A program made the translations under genes and the position numbers. From the NCBI GenBank assembly GCA_023231065.1, contig JALNWE010000067.1:1-16191 (forward strand): 16,191 nucleotides of DNA, given 5' to 3'. Source of the stretch: Bacteroidales bacterium (GTDB taxonomy: Bacteria > Bacteroidota > Bacteroidia > Bacteroidales > FEN-979). Positions 1-7,789 of this stretch are shown piece by piece; the first letter of the stretch is position 1; every line of letters starts with the position of its first letter. Under the pieces are notes generated by a model, which saw only the letters and a program-made list of their open reading frames with translations, made no database searches and had not been told where the DNA came from.

Positions 1-3000
1 ATCACAAATAAATTATTGGAAGTGACTATTTTAGTATCGATGATCTCCATCTTTAATCCGAATTCATCTGCAATTTTGCGGATGTTTTCGGATGAGGTAA
101 AGAACAATTCTCTCTGAGGGTTGCTTGTTTTGTTAAAGCCACTCCGGGTGGAAAAGATTTCTGTTAATACCGATTTTTTATGACGTTGCTGAAGTTCTGC
201 ATTGGCTTCACGAATGAGGATAACACCTCCGGGATTCAGGTTTGAAAAGCATTTCCGAAGCAAAGCATCTTGCTGGTCATGTGTCAGGTAATGAAGGACA
301 TCGCTGAGCAGAAATCCATCCTGCCGGGTGATTTCGAAAGAGGATACATCTTCACAGAAAAACCGGATGCGTTCATTTTTTGAAAAGCAGTTCTCAGCTA
401 TTGTGATCTTTTCCTGGTCATAATCCACTCCGGTTATCGATCTCTCATCGCCCGTAAACATCAGCATATAAGAGATGAATCCAAACCCGCATCCCAGGTC
501 AAGGATCCTTCCCCGGCGAGGCATGAGCTGGTTATACATCTCATAATCATCTTCGAGCTTCAGTTTGGTCCTTAGATACCATTCAAGTATGGGCCCTTTC
601 AGGACATAATTCAGGATAAGGTTACGGCGGTAATAATGGGCATCACCTTCTTCTGCTTTAAAGGCTGCATATTGGACATTGTAAAACTGCCGGAAAAGAT
701 GTGCCTTTTCCTGATAGGTCGTACCAAATAATGCATTACTTGAAGTAATCCTTGGTAGGATTTTCATCCTAAGGCTGTTAGGCTTACCCCAGAATTCGTC
801 TTTTGCAAGGAAATCGCCACTTCCAAAAACCAATACAGGGAGAATATCTATATTGAGTTTTTCGGAAAGATAAAATGCTCCCCTGTGGAACCGTTGTATT
901 TTCTGGTCAGCAGATCTGTGTCCTTCGGGAAAGATCAGGATGGAGTAGCCTTCACTGATTTTGGCCCGGAGAGGTTCCAGGATATTCTCAATTCCCTGGT
1001 CAACATTAAAGAAGCTGGCCAACCGGGCAATCGGACCAAAAATAGGGGAGCGATAAACCCAGGATGTTGTGAGGATCAGGATTTTCGGATAGAGCCTGAG
1101 AAAGGCCGGGGTTTCGATCAGGCTTTGGTGGTTACTGATAATAACTGCAGGTTGCCTGAAATCTTCTCCCGTTTCGTTGATCAATTTCCGGTCGAAAGCA
1201 AAGGTGAAGGCGATATAACACTTTGTCAACCATGAGAAAAGACGATGGAATATCTTCTCTTTCTTTATACGGCTGACCGGAAGGAGAAATTTGATGATCC
1301 CACCTAAAATCATCAGGATGATGGCGATAAGGACTATATTTCCCCAAGTGACGAGGGTGTTAACTAAAATCCGGAGAGTTACAGGAAAGGTATTTTTTTC
1401 TTTCCTTGATAATATGGTCCCATTGAATAGAAGGGGAAGTAAAATAAAGGACATCAGGACGACGAGAACAATACCGATGACCGAAATGAGGGCAATGGAA
1501 TGTAAAGCCGGATGGCGGGCAAAAAAGAGCGCGCTTACGCCAAACAAGGTTGTGGCCGAAGAAAGGATGACAGAGACTTTATAAGATGATAAATCATTTT
1601 TACCTGTCTTATAGGCATGCTGGAGCCCTCGAAGCATAAGAATACTGTAGTCGACCCCAAGTCCGAAAATAAAGGAGGAGATGATGATGTTGAAAATGTT
1701 GAACCGGATGCCGGTCATGCCCATGAAGCCAAGTGTTATGTACCAACTGATAAACATGGGCAAAGCGGTCATTAAACCGAGGCCAAACCTTCCCAGCAGA
1801 ACGATCAGTAACAGGGTTACAAAACCCATCGACAATTTTACCAGGAGGTCAAAGTCGTGTTTTACGGTTTCGACAAATTGTGAGGTCAGGCTTTGTTTGT
1901 CGAAGGCTACAATATTTGGCAAGCCTTTGAAATTCCCTGAGAGCCAGGGTAGGTCTTTTTCTTTTACTTTCAGGATGACTGGCGACAATACTTTCTCAGA
2001 AGTAATGGTAATCCAATCCGAGAGTGCGGGATTATTCAGAAATGCTTTGTTGTTTGCCGACAAGGGTTCAAAACGTTGGTTGACCAGGTTGATGAAATTC
2101 CTGAATGCATCGGGGCGGAACCCATATTTTCCGGATGTTTTGAGGATGGTTTCGGTGAGCTGGCGTTTACGATCCGTAGTCCAATAACGGTTCCAACGGT
2201 CGATCTTCTCCTGTTGAAGCGAATCAGATTGCAAAAGAAGGCCGGCGCCTGATATTCCTTGGATGATACCTTCTTTCTGAAGATCCCGGAAGCGGGAATC
2301 AAGCTTTTCTTTTGTCCTGAGGGCTTGTTCGATTGTGGGCCCGGTTGAAACCACATAAAGGTTTTTCAGTTTGTAGTTGCTTATTTTGTCAAGGGATGAT
2401 TCGGTTTTCTTCAAGCCGGGTGTGGTGAAGCTCAGGGAATTCATGTTTCTTTCGAATTCGACCTTATTGGCAAAGAAAAAACTGACAATTAAAAGGATCA
2501 CAAAGATGATGATCAGTGGATAGCTTTTCTCAAACCGGAAGGAAGCGATTTTATCAATTGGTTTTCGTCCTGTAGCGATCGGTTTTCTGTTTTCTTTTCC
2601 CGGAAGCAGATGGGGCAATATGATCAAGGCGAAAATGGCAGCTCCCATTACACTTATCGCGGCAAACCAACCCAGGTCGTGCAATACGCCGGAATTCAAA
2701 AAGACCAGGCACAGGAAAGCGCCTGCAGTCGTTAAACTGCACAAGACAATCGTCAGTGACATTTCTTTCAGGACTGTTTCTATGTTATCCTTCCGGCGGT
2801 ATAGGGTTACTATATAAAGGGTATAGTCCACGATCAGTCCCAGGATCACGGATCCAATTCCTAATGAGATGGCCGAGATGGATCCGCGGGTTACTGAAAG
2901 GATCGCCAAAGACAATCCCCCGCCGAACAAAGCCGGAAGCAAACTCAGGATTGGTACGCGGATGCTGCGAAAATACCACCCGATCAGGAGGAATATCAGC

Positions 3001-3845
3001 GTGATGGCAATGGTTAGGGTCAGCGCGATATCCTTTTTCAGTTGGGTGGCATTACATACCGACATGGCAGCAGCTCCGAAATATCCAATGTTGGCTTTGG
3101 GATGGCTCATGGAAGTGATAGAACCGATGATCTCATCCATCCCATTAATCAGCCTGGAATTTTTTGCTGTTTCATTGGAAGGATTGGCCGGGACAATAAA
3201 GAAGAGCAGATGATGGAGATCCTGGGAAAAAATGCAACCATCTATGATGGTGTAATTATCATCGTCCTGTAAAGATTTGAGTTTCACCAGGGCCTGATTT
3301 GAGATACCCAACGGATCCTGTTGAATCTTCTTCCGTAGCGCCATACTGGCCGGCGTCGAGAGTATCTTCCTGTTTTTATCAAAGGCAAGGTCCACCGCTT
3401 CCGGAGATATAAGGCTATCAATGGTAAGGTAGTCCTTCTCTTCCAAAAACGACGGGAGGTGTTTCATTACCATCTCCATGACCGACAGGACAGCTGAGTC
3501 AGAAGCCTGGAATAATATCCGTTGTATGTAGTTCGTATCAAAACGGGCATATAAAGAATCTACCAGTTGCTGGCCCAGATCAATCAGGATGGTGGGATCC
3601 GGTTTATTCATGGAATCGGTCCATGAGATATCTACTACCAGTTTATCTGTTATTTTCAGATTTTTCACCACAAAACCGGTAGGGTCCTTTTCTCCTTCGT
3701 TACTTATGGTTTTGGTGATGTCTTCTTCAAAACGGATGCGGGCTGAAAAAAAAACGATGAAGGCAATGAAGATTACAAGTAAACCATAGAACATTTTTTT
3801 TTGTTCATGGAAAAGCCGGTATATCATGATGAAAAATTCAGACAT
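1..3845 (-). CDS. Trifunctional MMPL exporter / lysophospholipid acyltransferase / SAM methyltransferase (3' end beyond window)
   Basis: One open frame of 1281 codons runs from ATG at 3845 to the left edge with no stop, so the C-terminus is missing. Residues 1 to about 800 are an MMPL/RND-type inner-membrane exporter: an N-terminal membrane segment (about 18-35), a large extracytoplasmic loop, and two bundles of membrane helices containing GLIVDYTLY (D340) and FGLGVDYSI (D732), the usual proton-relay position. Residues about 850-1060 are a PlsC-like acyltransferase with NHQSLIE (H906) and FPEGHRS (972-978). From about 1080 a class I methyltransferase follows, with motif I LDLGCGFG at 1115-1122. 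Bacteroidota flexirubin/aryl-polyene-type clusters carry this same three-domain fusion. The likely role is to finish and export a polyketide-lipid across the inner membrane. It starts 14 bases after the glycosyltransferase stop, so the two are probably co-transcribed. An overlapping ATG at 3857 is out of frame and quickly hits a stop. The acyltransferase has HX4E instead of HX4D. Confidence 0.93.
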   Translation of the reverse strand, partial: MSEFFIMIYRLFHEQKKMFYGLLVIFIAFIVFFSARIRFEEDITKTISNEGEKDPTGFVVKNLKITDKLVVDISWTDSMNKPDPTILIDLGQQLVDSLYARFDTNYIQRILFQASDSAVLSVMEMVMKHLPSFLEEKDYLTIDSLISPEAVDLAFDKNRKILSTPASMALRKKIQQDPLGISNQALVKLKSLQDDDNYTIIDGCIFSQDLHHLLFFIVPANPSNETAKNSRLINGMDEIIGSITSMSHPKANIGYFGAAAMSVCNATQLKKDIALTLTIAITLIFLLIGWYFRSIRVPILSLLPALFGGGLSLAILSVTRGSISAISLGIGSVILGLIVDYTLYIVTLYRRKDNIETVLKEMSLTIVLCSLTTAGAFLCLVFLNSGVLHDLGWFAAISVMGAAIFALIILPHLLPGKENRKPIATGRKPIDKIASFRFEKSYPLIIIFVILLIVSFFFANKVEFERNMNSLSFTTPGLKKTESSLDKISNYKLKNLYVVSTGPTIEQALRTKEKLDSRFRDLQKEGIIQGISGAGLLLQSDSLQQEKIDRWNRYWTTDRKRQLTETILKTSGKYGFRPDAFRNFINLVNQRFEPLSANNKAFLNNPALSDWITITSEKVLSPVILKVKEKDLPWLSGNFKGLPNIVAFDKQSLTSQFVETVKHDFDLLVKLSMGFVTLLLIVLLGRFGLGLMTALPMFISWYITLGFMGMTGIRFNIFNIIISSFIFGLGVDYSILMLRGLQHAYKTGKNDLSSYKVSVILSSATTLFGVSALFFARHPALHSIALISVIGIVLVVLMSFILLPLLFNGTILSRKEKNTFPVTLRILVNTLVTWGNIVLIAIILMILGGIIKFLLPVSRIKKEKIFHRLFSWLTKCYIAFTFAFDRKLINETGEDFRQPAVIISNHQSLIETPAFLRLYPKILILTTSWVYRSPIFGPIARLASFFNVDQGIENILEPLRAKISEGYSILIFPEGHRSADQKIQRFHRGAFYLSEKLNIDILPVLVFGSGDFLAKDEFWGKPNSLRMKILPRITSSNALFGTTYQEKAHLFRQFYNVQYAAFKAEEGDAHYYRRNLILNYVLKGPILEWYLRTKLKLEDDYEMYNQLMPRRGRILDLGCGFGFISYMLMFTGDERSITGVDYDQEKITIAENCFSKNERIRFFCEDVSSFEITRQDGFLLSDVLHYLTHDQQDALLRKCFSNLNPGGVILIREANAELQQRHKKSVLTEIFSTRSGFNKTSNPQRELFFTSSENIRKIADEFGLKMEIIDTKIVTSNNLFV

Positions 3846-3859
3846 CCTGATCCCATTTA

Positions 3860-5056
3860 TTATTTGACCGGAATGGCCTTTTGCCGGAAAATCCTGAGGA
3901 TTAAATAAGTTAAGCTACCTACTACCACCGCTAAGATGAACCCGAATATTACACTTCCGAGAAGATATTGGATAAGGTTATCCTTGATCCATTGAAGACC
4001 AAATCCACTGGAATATTCGACAGATGTACCTCCGGCGCCAAGGATCCAGCCGCCTGTGAGATAGGATAAATACAATATGACAGGAAGTATGGGAGGAAGG
4101 CTTATATTGGATGCGAGAACAGTAACGAATTTATTGAGCCGGAAAAAATGAGCAATGCCGAATGCAGTGACCATCTGCCAGCCCCAGATTGGCAATACAC
4201 CGGTAAACATTCCAACCGCCATGGAAAGAGAGATCTTGGAGTTAGAATCTTCGCTGTTAATAATGTATTCATCGATAACCTCGCGGAATGATTTCTTTCG
4301 TAATGATTTCAGGAAAAACAAGGGCCTGAACCAAAGTAATGCCAAAAGGACAAGGGTGGTGTTCATGATGCTGACCCGCGTGAAATCCCTGAATTTTCTG
4401 AAGTGGGAAACCCTTTCTTCAGCCGGGGCATAATATACTTTAATGGGAATCGAGAGTATTCTGACATCCCGCCAGGCTAACCGGACCATGATCTCAACCT
4501 CGAATTCGAATTTTTTACTGTAGAGATGTTTGAATCTTTTTATTTCGTTGAGTGGATATAGCCGGTAACCTGTCTGAACATCCGCAATAGAAATTCCGGT
4601 TTCAACTTTAAACCAGAATTTCGAAAACCGATGGCCAAAATTGCTGGTACCAGGGATCCCCTCCTGTTTCATGTTTCTGGCGCCAACAATCAGCGAATCA
4701 GGATGTTGTCCGATCATGTTGATGAATGCCGGAATGTCTTCCGGAAAATGTTGTCCGTCGCTGTCAATGGTGATGGCATATTGGAACCCTTTCTCAATAG
4801 CGAAGGCAAACCCTTTTTGTAAAGCATCTCCTTTTCCACGGTTTGTCGGATTATTCAAAACCTGAATTTGCGGAAATGCAGCTAATATTTGCAGCGTAGT
4901 GTCTGTTGAACCGTCATTGATCACGATTACTTCGTGGGTATATAATAACGCCCCCTGAATGATTTTAGCCAGTGTCCGGTCATTGTTGTATGTCGGGATC
5001 AATATACAACAGTGAAGATCAATTATTTTTTCCCGGATCAGGGTGAGGTCGTTCAT
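3860..5056 (-). CDS. Family 2 glycosyltransferase fused to a DUF2062 membrane domain
   Basis: This 398-residue protein begins with a GT-A (GT2) glycosyltransferase: ILIPTYNN at 18-25, VINDGSTD at 45-52, and the metal/nucleotide-sugar DxD as IDSDGQH (D98, D100). It resembles dolichyl-phosphate-mannose synthase-type enzymes that use lipid acceptors. The C-terminal third (about 255-390) is a DUF2062-like domain with several hydrophobic segments, including the typical run around GVLPIWGWQM and the later SNISLPPILP. The frame extends to a TTG at 5104, but ATG at 5056 is preferred because it sits just before the glycosyltransferase fold. It probably acts at the cytoplasmic face of the inner membrane, adding a sugar to the cluster's lipid. 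It is the first gene of the leftward unit that continues into the trifunctional exporter. GT2-DUF2062 fusions occur in polyketide-lipid clusters; the sugar and acceptor cannot be read from sequence. Confidence 0.88.
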   Translation of the reverse strand: MNDLTLIREKIIDLHCCILIPTYNNDRTLAKIIQGALLYTHEVIVINDGSTDTTLQILAAFPQIQVLNNPTNRGKGDALQKGFAFAIEKGFQYAITIDSDGQHFPEDIPAFINMIGQHPDSLIVGARNMKQEGIPGTSNFGHRFSKFWFKVETGISIADVQTGYRLYPLNEIKRFKHLYSKKFEFEVEIMVRLAWRDVRILSIPIKVYYAPAEERVSHFRKFRDFTRVSIMNTTLVLLALLWFRPLFFLKSLRKKSFREVIDEYIINSEDSNSKISLSMAVGMFTGVLPIWGWQMVTAFGIAHFFRLNKFVTVLASNISLPPILPVILYLSYLTGGWILGAGGTSVEYSSGFGLQWIKDNLIQYLLGSVIFGFILAVVVGSLTYLILRIFRQKAIPVK

Positions 5057-5159
5057 GAGCAGAAATACGTCCGTGAAGGCTGTTTTATACGACAAAGGTA
5101 ACAAAATTAGCCCATTATCATGAAAGGCTCATTTTGTTGTTTTTCAGTATTTTTGTCGC
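5057..5159. promoter_or_regulatory. Divergent intergenic region with Bacteroidota-type -7 matches
   Basis: This 103-base gap separates the leftward glycosyltransferase gene from the rightward radical SAM gene, so promoters for both are expected here. On the minus strand there are two matches to TAnnTTTG: TAATTTTG (5109-5102) and TACCTTTG (5100-5093), the latter about 37 bases before the ATG at 5056. On the plus strand TATTTTTG lies at 5148-5155, only four bases before the ATG at 5160, which would give an almost leaderless transcript. None has a well-placed TTTG -33 element, so the individual matches are weak; the regional call rests mainly on the divergent arrangement. Confidence 0.4.
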
Positions 5160-6500
5160 ATGAAGATTCTACTAATCAATCCACCCCGTTCTCCTGAAAA
5201 CAATATCCTTAAATATGCCCCTTCAGAGGCCAAACGGTTCATTCATAAGAAACTGATAGGACCTCCGTTGGGTTTGTTAACCATTGCGGCAACTATAAAA
5301 GATCATGATGTCACCGTTTTTGATTGTAAAGGAGAATATGATCTGGTTCCGGATTCCCCGCCGCTGGAAACGATGATCATAGATTTAATGAATAAATATC
5401 AACCCCGGATCGTAGGGGTTACAGTGATTACCAGTGAATTTGATTTTTCGCTGGAAATATTCAGGACTGTCAAACAGGTTGATCCGACTGCTATCACTGT
5501 TGCAGGAGGTTTGCATGCTACGCTGAGTGCGCCAGATTTCTATGATCCTTCCGTGGATTTTATCATTCCGGGACAGAATCCCTATATATTTCGTGAAGTT
5601 GTCAGGGCCCTGGAACAAGGAACGTCTTTTACGGAGATAGAAGGATTATGGACAAACAGCAGCAAGGGATTGGTTAAACCGACGACAAAAATACCCATGT
5701 GGAATGCTGCCGGTGATGGATTCCTGATGCCTGACCGTTCCCATCTCAAACGCTGGATCAGTACCTATAAAGTCGGGAACAGTCCATATCCTAGTACCTA
5801 TGTTTTTACTTCTCTGGGATGCCCCTTTAAATGTACCTTTTGTTCCATCTGGAGTCAGTATAAGGGTCATTATTACCAGCGGGAAATAGATAGCCTTATT
5901 GAAGAACTGAAATCGATTGATGATTATCCGGTGGTCCGGTTTGCTGATGCGAATACCATTGTCAATGAAGATTTCATAATAGCCCTGTTTGACCGGATAG
6001 AAAAAGAGGGGATACGAAAAACCTTTGTTATGGATATCCGCGCCGATGTGGCGGCCCGGCGACCTGATATCATCGAAAAACTTGCCAGGGGCGGATTGAA
6101 GATAGTCATCTGCGGATTTGAATCATTCCGTGATGTGGAATTGAAAAGGTACAACAAAAGAAGTCCTGCCTCCGATAATCAGACTGCTGTTAAAGTCTTC
6201 GGGCAAAACGGGATCATGGTACGGGGTAATTATGTCATTCCTCCTGAATACGACTATGCGGATTTTGAAGCCCTTGCTGAATATTCCGATCGCAACCGCG
6301 TGGTATACGCCGGTTATACCATTTTGACGCCCATGCCGGGAACGGTGTTTCATAAGCAGGTCAGGGATCAGATTATCGATCATGACTATAAAAAATACAA
6401 TTTCTTTAATTCCGTGATGAAAACGAAGCTTGATCCGGAGGAATTTCACGAGCGGGTAGGGGCTTTATGGCTGATCAAGAAAGGGACGGATGTGATATAA
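5160..6500 (+). CDS. B12-binding-domain radical SAM protein
   Basis: The 446-residue product has the layout of cobalamin-type (class B) radical SAM enzymes. Residues 1 to about 170 form a Rossmann-like B12-binding domain starting MKILLINPP, with IVGVTVITSEFDFS and VAGGLHATL; there is no DxHxxG cobalamin-ligand motif, as is common in this class. The radical SAM core follows at about 205-420, with the [4Fe-4S]-binding CxxxCxxC in LGCPFKCTFC (C221, C225, C228). Family members carry out methylation, ring rearrangement or oxidation at unactivated carbons; the reaction here cannot be deduced. It is the only plus-strand gene, divergent from the glycosyltransferase and convergent with the acyltransferase gene 37 bases away, so it is transcribed separately. 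The start is chosen because MKILLINPP is the usual N-terminus for this family. Confidence 0.9.
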   Translation: MKILLINPPRSPENNILKYAPSEAKRFIHKKLIGPPLGLLTIAATIKDHDVTVFDCKGEYDLVPDSPPLETMIIDLMNKYQPRIVGVTVITSEFDFSLEIFRTVKQVDPTAITVAGGLHATLSAPDFYDPSVDFIIPGQNPYIFREVVRALEQGTSFTEIEGLWTNSSKGLVKPTTKIPMWNAAGDGFLMPDRSHLKRWISTYKVGNSPYPSTYVFTSLGCPFKCTFCSIWSQYKGHYYQREIDSLIEELKSIDDYPVVRFADANTIVNEDFIIALFDRIEKEGIRKTFVMDIRADVAARRPDIIEKLARGGLKIVICGFESFRDVELKRYNKRSPASDNQTAVKVFGQNGIMVRGNYVIPPEYDYADFEALAEYSDRNRVVYAGYTILTPMPGTVFHKQVRDQIIDHDYKKYNFFNSVMKTKLDPEEFHERVGALWLIKKGTDVI

Positions 6501-6537
6501 TGATTAAAAAATCAGATGGAAATATCTGGTATCGCGA

Positions 6538-7443
6538 TCAGTATTGTACTTTATCCAGGGTCAAAAAGCGGTAGTCACCTTCAATGAAACGGGCATTTTT
6601 AGCCAGGTCTCCGGAAGGTCCGCATTCAATAAATTCCTGAATGCCCTGGCGAATAAACCATTCGGTTGTTTTTAGCCAGTTCAGGGGATGGAACAAGTTG
6701 CGGAATAGTTCCTGACGGAGATCATCCGGCGTTGATAGTTCTTTCTGGTCGATCAGTGAAACGATAGGATTAGTGGGAAGGGAAATCGTCAGGTGACTGG
6801 TTCTGTCTGCAAAAGCGATGGCGCCAGGTTTCAATTTGTTAGAATGGTAAGGGACAGAAACAGGGATGTTCCTGGTATGCAGCGCCCCTTCTTCTTTCGC
6901 CAGGGAAAGCAAAGCTGAAACATCCTGCTGTACACCGGAAATGACGAAGGAATAAGAAGCATTCTGATTGGCAATTTCAACCTGTAGATTTGATTTTCTA
7001 CTAATCTGTTCAATATCTTCACGATTCAGCCCAATGATCGTCCCCATTCCGTAACGGGTTCCTGAAATGGTCCCCCTAAGAGAGTGGTAGGCAATCCGGA
7101 TGAATTCAAGGGCGGTTTCAAGTGTTATTGCGTTCGAATCAAACAAGGCAGCATAAATCCCCATGCTGTAACCTGCCGAATAAACAGGTGAAAGACGCAT
7201 CTGTCGCAAGATTTGTGAAGATGCACAACTGTAAATGCAGGATATATACTGGTTCTTTAATTCGTCGCCTAAGAAGTTATTCTGGTGGAAATCAAAACCA
7301 CCTAAGGCTGGATCAATGAATTTTGAAGCCGTATTTAAATAAAGGTTGAGCTGCTCATACAAGCCAGGCAGTTCACGCCCCCGGTGACCGGAATGATCAT
7401 CAGCGAATGCTGGAAAGATGAAAATCTGACGGGGTGATGACAA
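6538..7443 (-). CDS. Divergent FabD-like acyl-ACP transacylase with TTG start
   Basis: This 301-residue protein has the length and fold pattern of malonyl-CoA:ACP transacylase (FabD). The nucleophile elbow is GYSMG (S93) where FabD has GHSLG, and the catalytic His is in VPYHSNKL, matching VPSHCALM of the E. coli enzyme. Two features differ from FabD: the N-terminal FPGQGSQ oxyanion loop reads FPAFADDHSG, and an ungapped alignment from the active Ser places Ala118 at E. coli Arg117, which binds the malonyl carboxylate. The natural substrate may therefore not be malonyl; acyl transfer, proofreading or hydrolysis are alternatives. No ATG precedes the fold in frame: a TAA lies at 7461-7459 and the best start is TTG at 7443, eight bases after the ACP stop. 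This suggests co-translation with the ACP, its likely partner. It is the last gene of the long leftward unit. Confidence 0.85.
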   Translation of the reverse strand: MSSPRQIFIFPAFADDHSGHRGRELPGLYEQLNLYLNTASKFIDPALGGFDFHQNNFLGDELKNQYISCIYSCASSQILRQMRLSPVYSAGYSMGIYAALFDSNAITLETALEFIRIAYHSLRGTISGTRYGMGTIIGLNREDIEQISRKSNLQVEIANQNASYSFVISGVQQDVSALLSLAKEEGALHTRNIPVSVPYHSNKLKPGAIAFADRTSHLTISLPTNPIVSLIDQKELSTPDDLRQELFRNLFHPLNWLKTTEWFIRQGIQEFIECGPSGDLAKNARFIEGDYRFLTLDKVQY

Positions 7444-7451
7444 TGATTGGG

Positions 7452-7766
7452 TCAGTTTTTATTATCAAGCTCCAGGAGCCTGTTTTCGCGTTCAATGATC
7501 AGCAATTGCATATCGATCAACTGACCGATGGTAGCAACCGGGTGTTTTACGGCATATTTGCCGATCACTTTCAATTCAATATCGAGATTGTATTTTTTTT
7601 TGAAAATTTCGATCATCTCAAGGAACATAAGTGAATCCCCGTCAAGGTCCTTGATGATATTGGTATTGTTGTCAATCCTTGATTTATCTACTTCACATTC
7701 TTCTGCAAAAAAATTGTACACGATCTCAGTGACTTCCTTTCGTGTACTTTCCGTGATCTTAGCCAT
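7452..7766 (-). CDS. Acyl carrier protein
   Basis: This 104-residue protein is a stand-alone acyl carrier protein. The phosphopantetheine site is in DLDGDSLMFLE, with Ser45 as the attachment residue; the DSL motif followed by a hydrophobic helix and a later acidic stretch are typical. It is somewhat longer than the usual 78-85 residues, with a charged C-terminal tail (IIERENRLLELD). ATG at 7766 is preferred over a possible non-ATG start at 7784, because the first helix begins directly after it. It sits between the ketosynthase (stop at 7790) and the acyltransferase (start at 7443), so it probably carries the growing chain for this cluster rather than for housekeeping lipid synthesis. An A9 tract ends five bases before the ATG and another A9 encodes part of FKKKY inside the gene. 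Confidence 0.92.
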   Translation of the reverse strand: MAKITESTRKEVTEIVYNFFAEECEVDKSRIDNNTNIIKDLDGDSLMFLEMIEIFKKKYNLDIELKVIGKYAVKHPVATIGQLIDMQLLIIERENRLLELDNKN

Positions 7767-7789
7767 AGCGCTTTTTTTTTGCAAAAATA

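Noticed and set aside
1681..2187. Plus-strand open frame of 168 codons.
   Set aside because: It lies wholly opposite the MMPL domain, and its translation has no recognisable domain; it is a shadow of the real gene. Other antisense frames in the window were dropped for the same reason.
5057..5104. N-terminal extension of the glycosyltransferase from TTG at 5104.
   Set aside because: The extra 16 residues have no family counterpart, overlap the likely promoter, and an ATG at 5056 precedes the fold directly.
6501..6537. Possible bidirectional terminator between the converging radical SAM and acyltransferase genes.
   Set aside because: Only five-base AT-rich stems (TGATT/AATCA at 6501-6514, CAGAT/ATCTG at 6513-6528) and no GC-rich hairpin with a T tract.
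7782..7789. TATTTTTG on the minus strand just before the ACP gene, as an internal promoter.
   Set aside because: No TTTG lies at a proper distance; the nearest TTG is only 14 bases away and the sequence is simply AT-rich.
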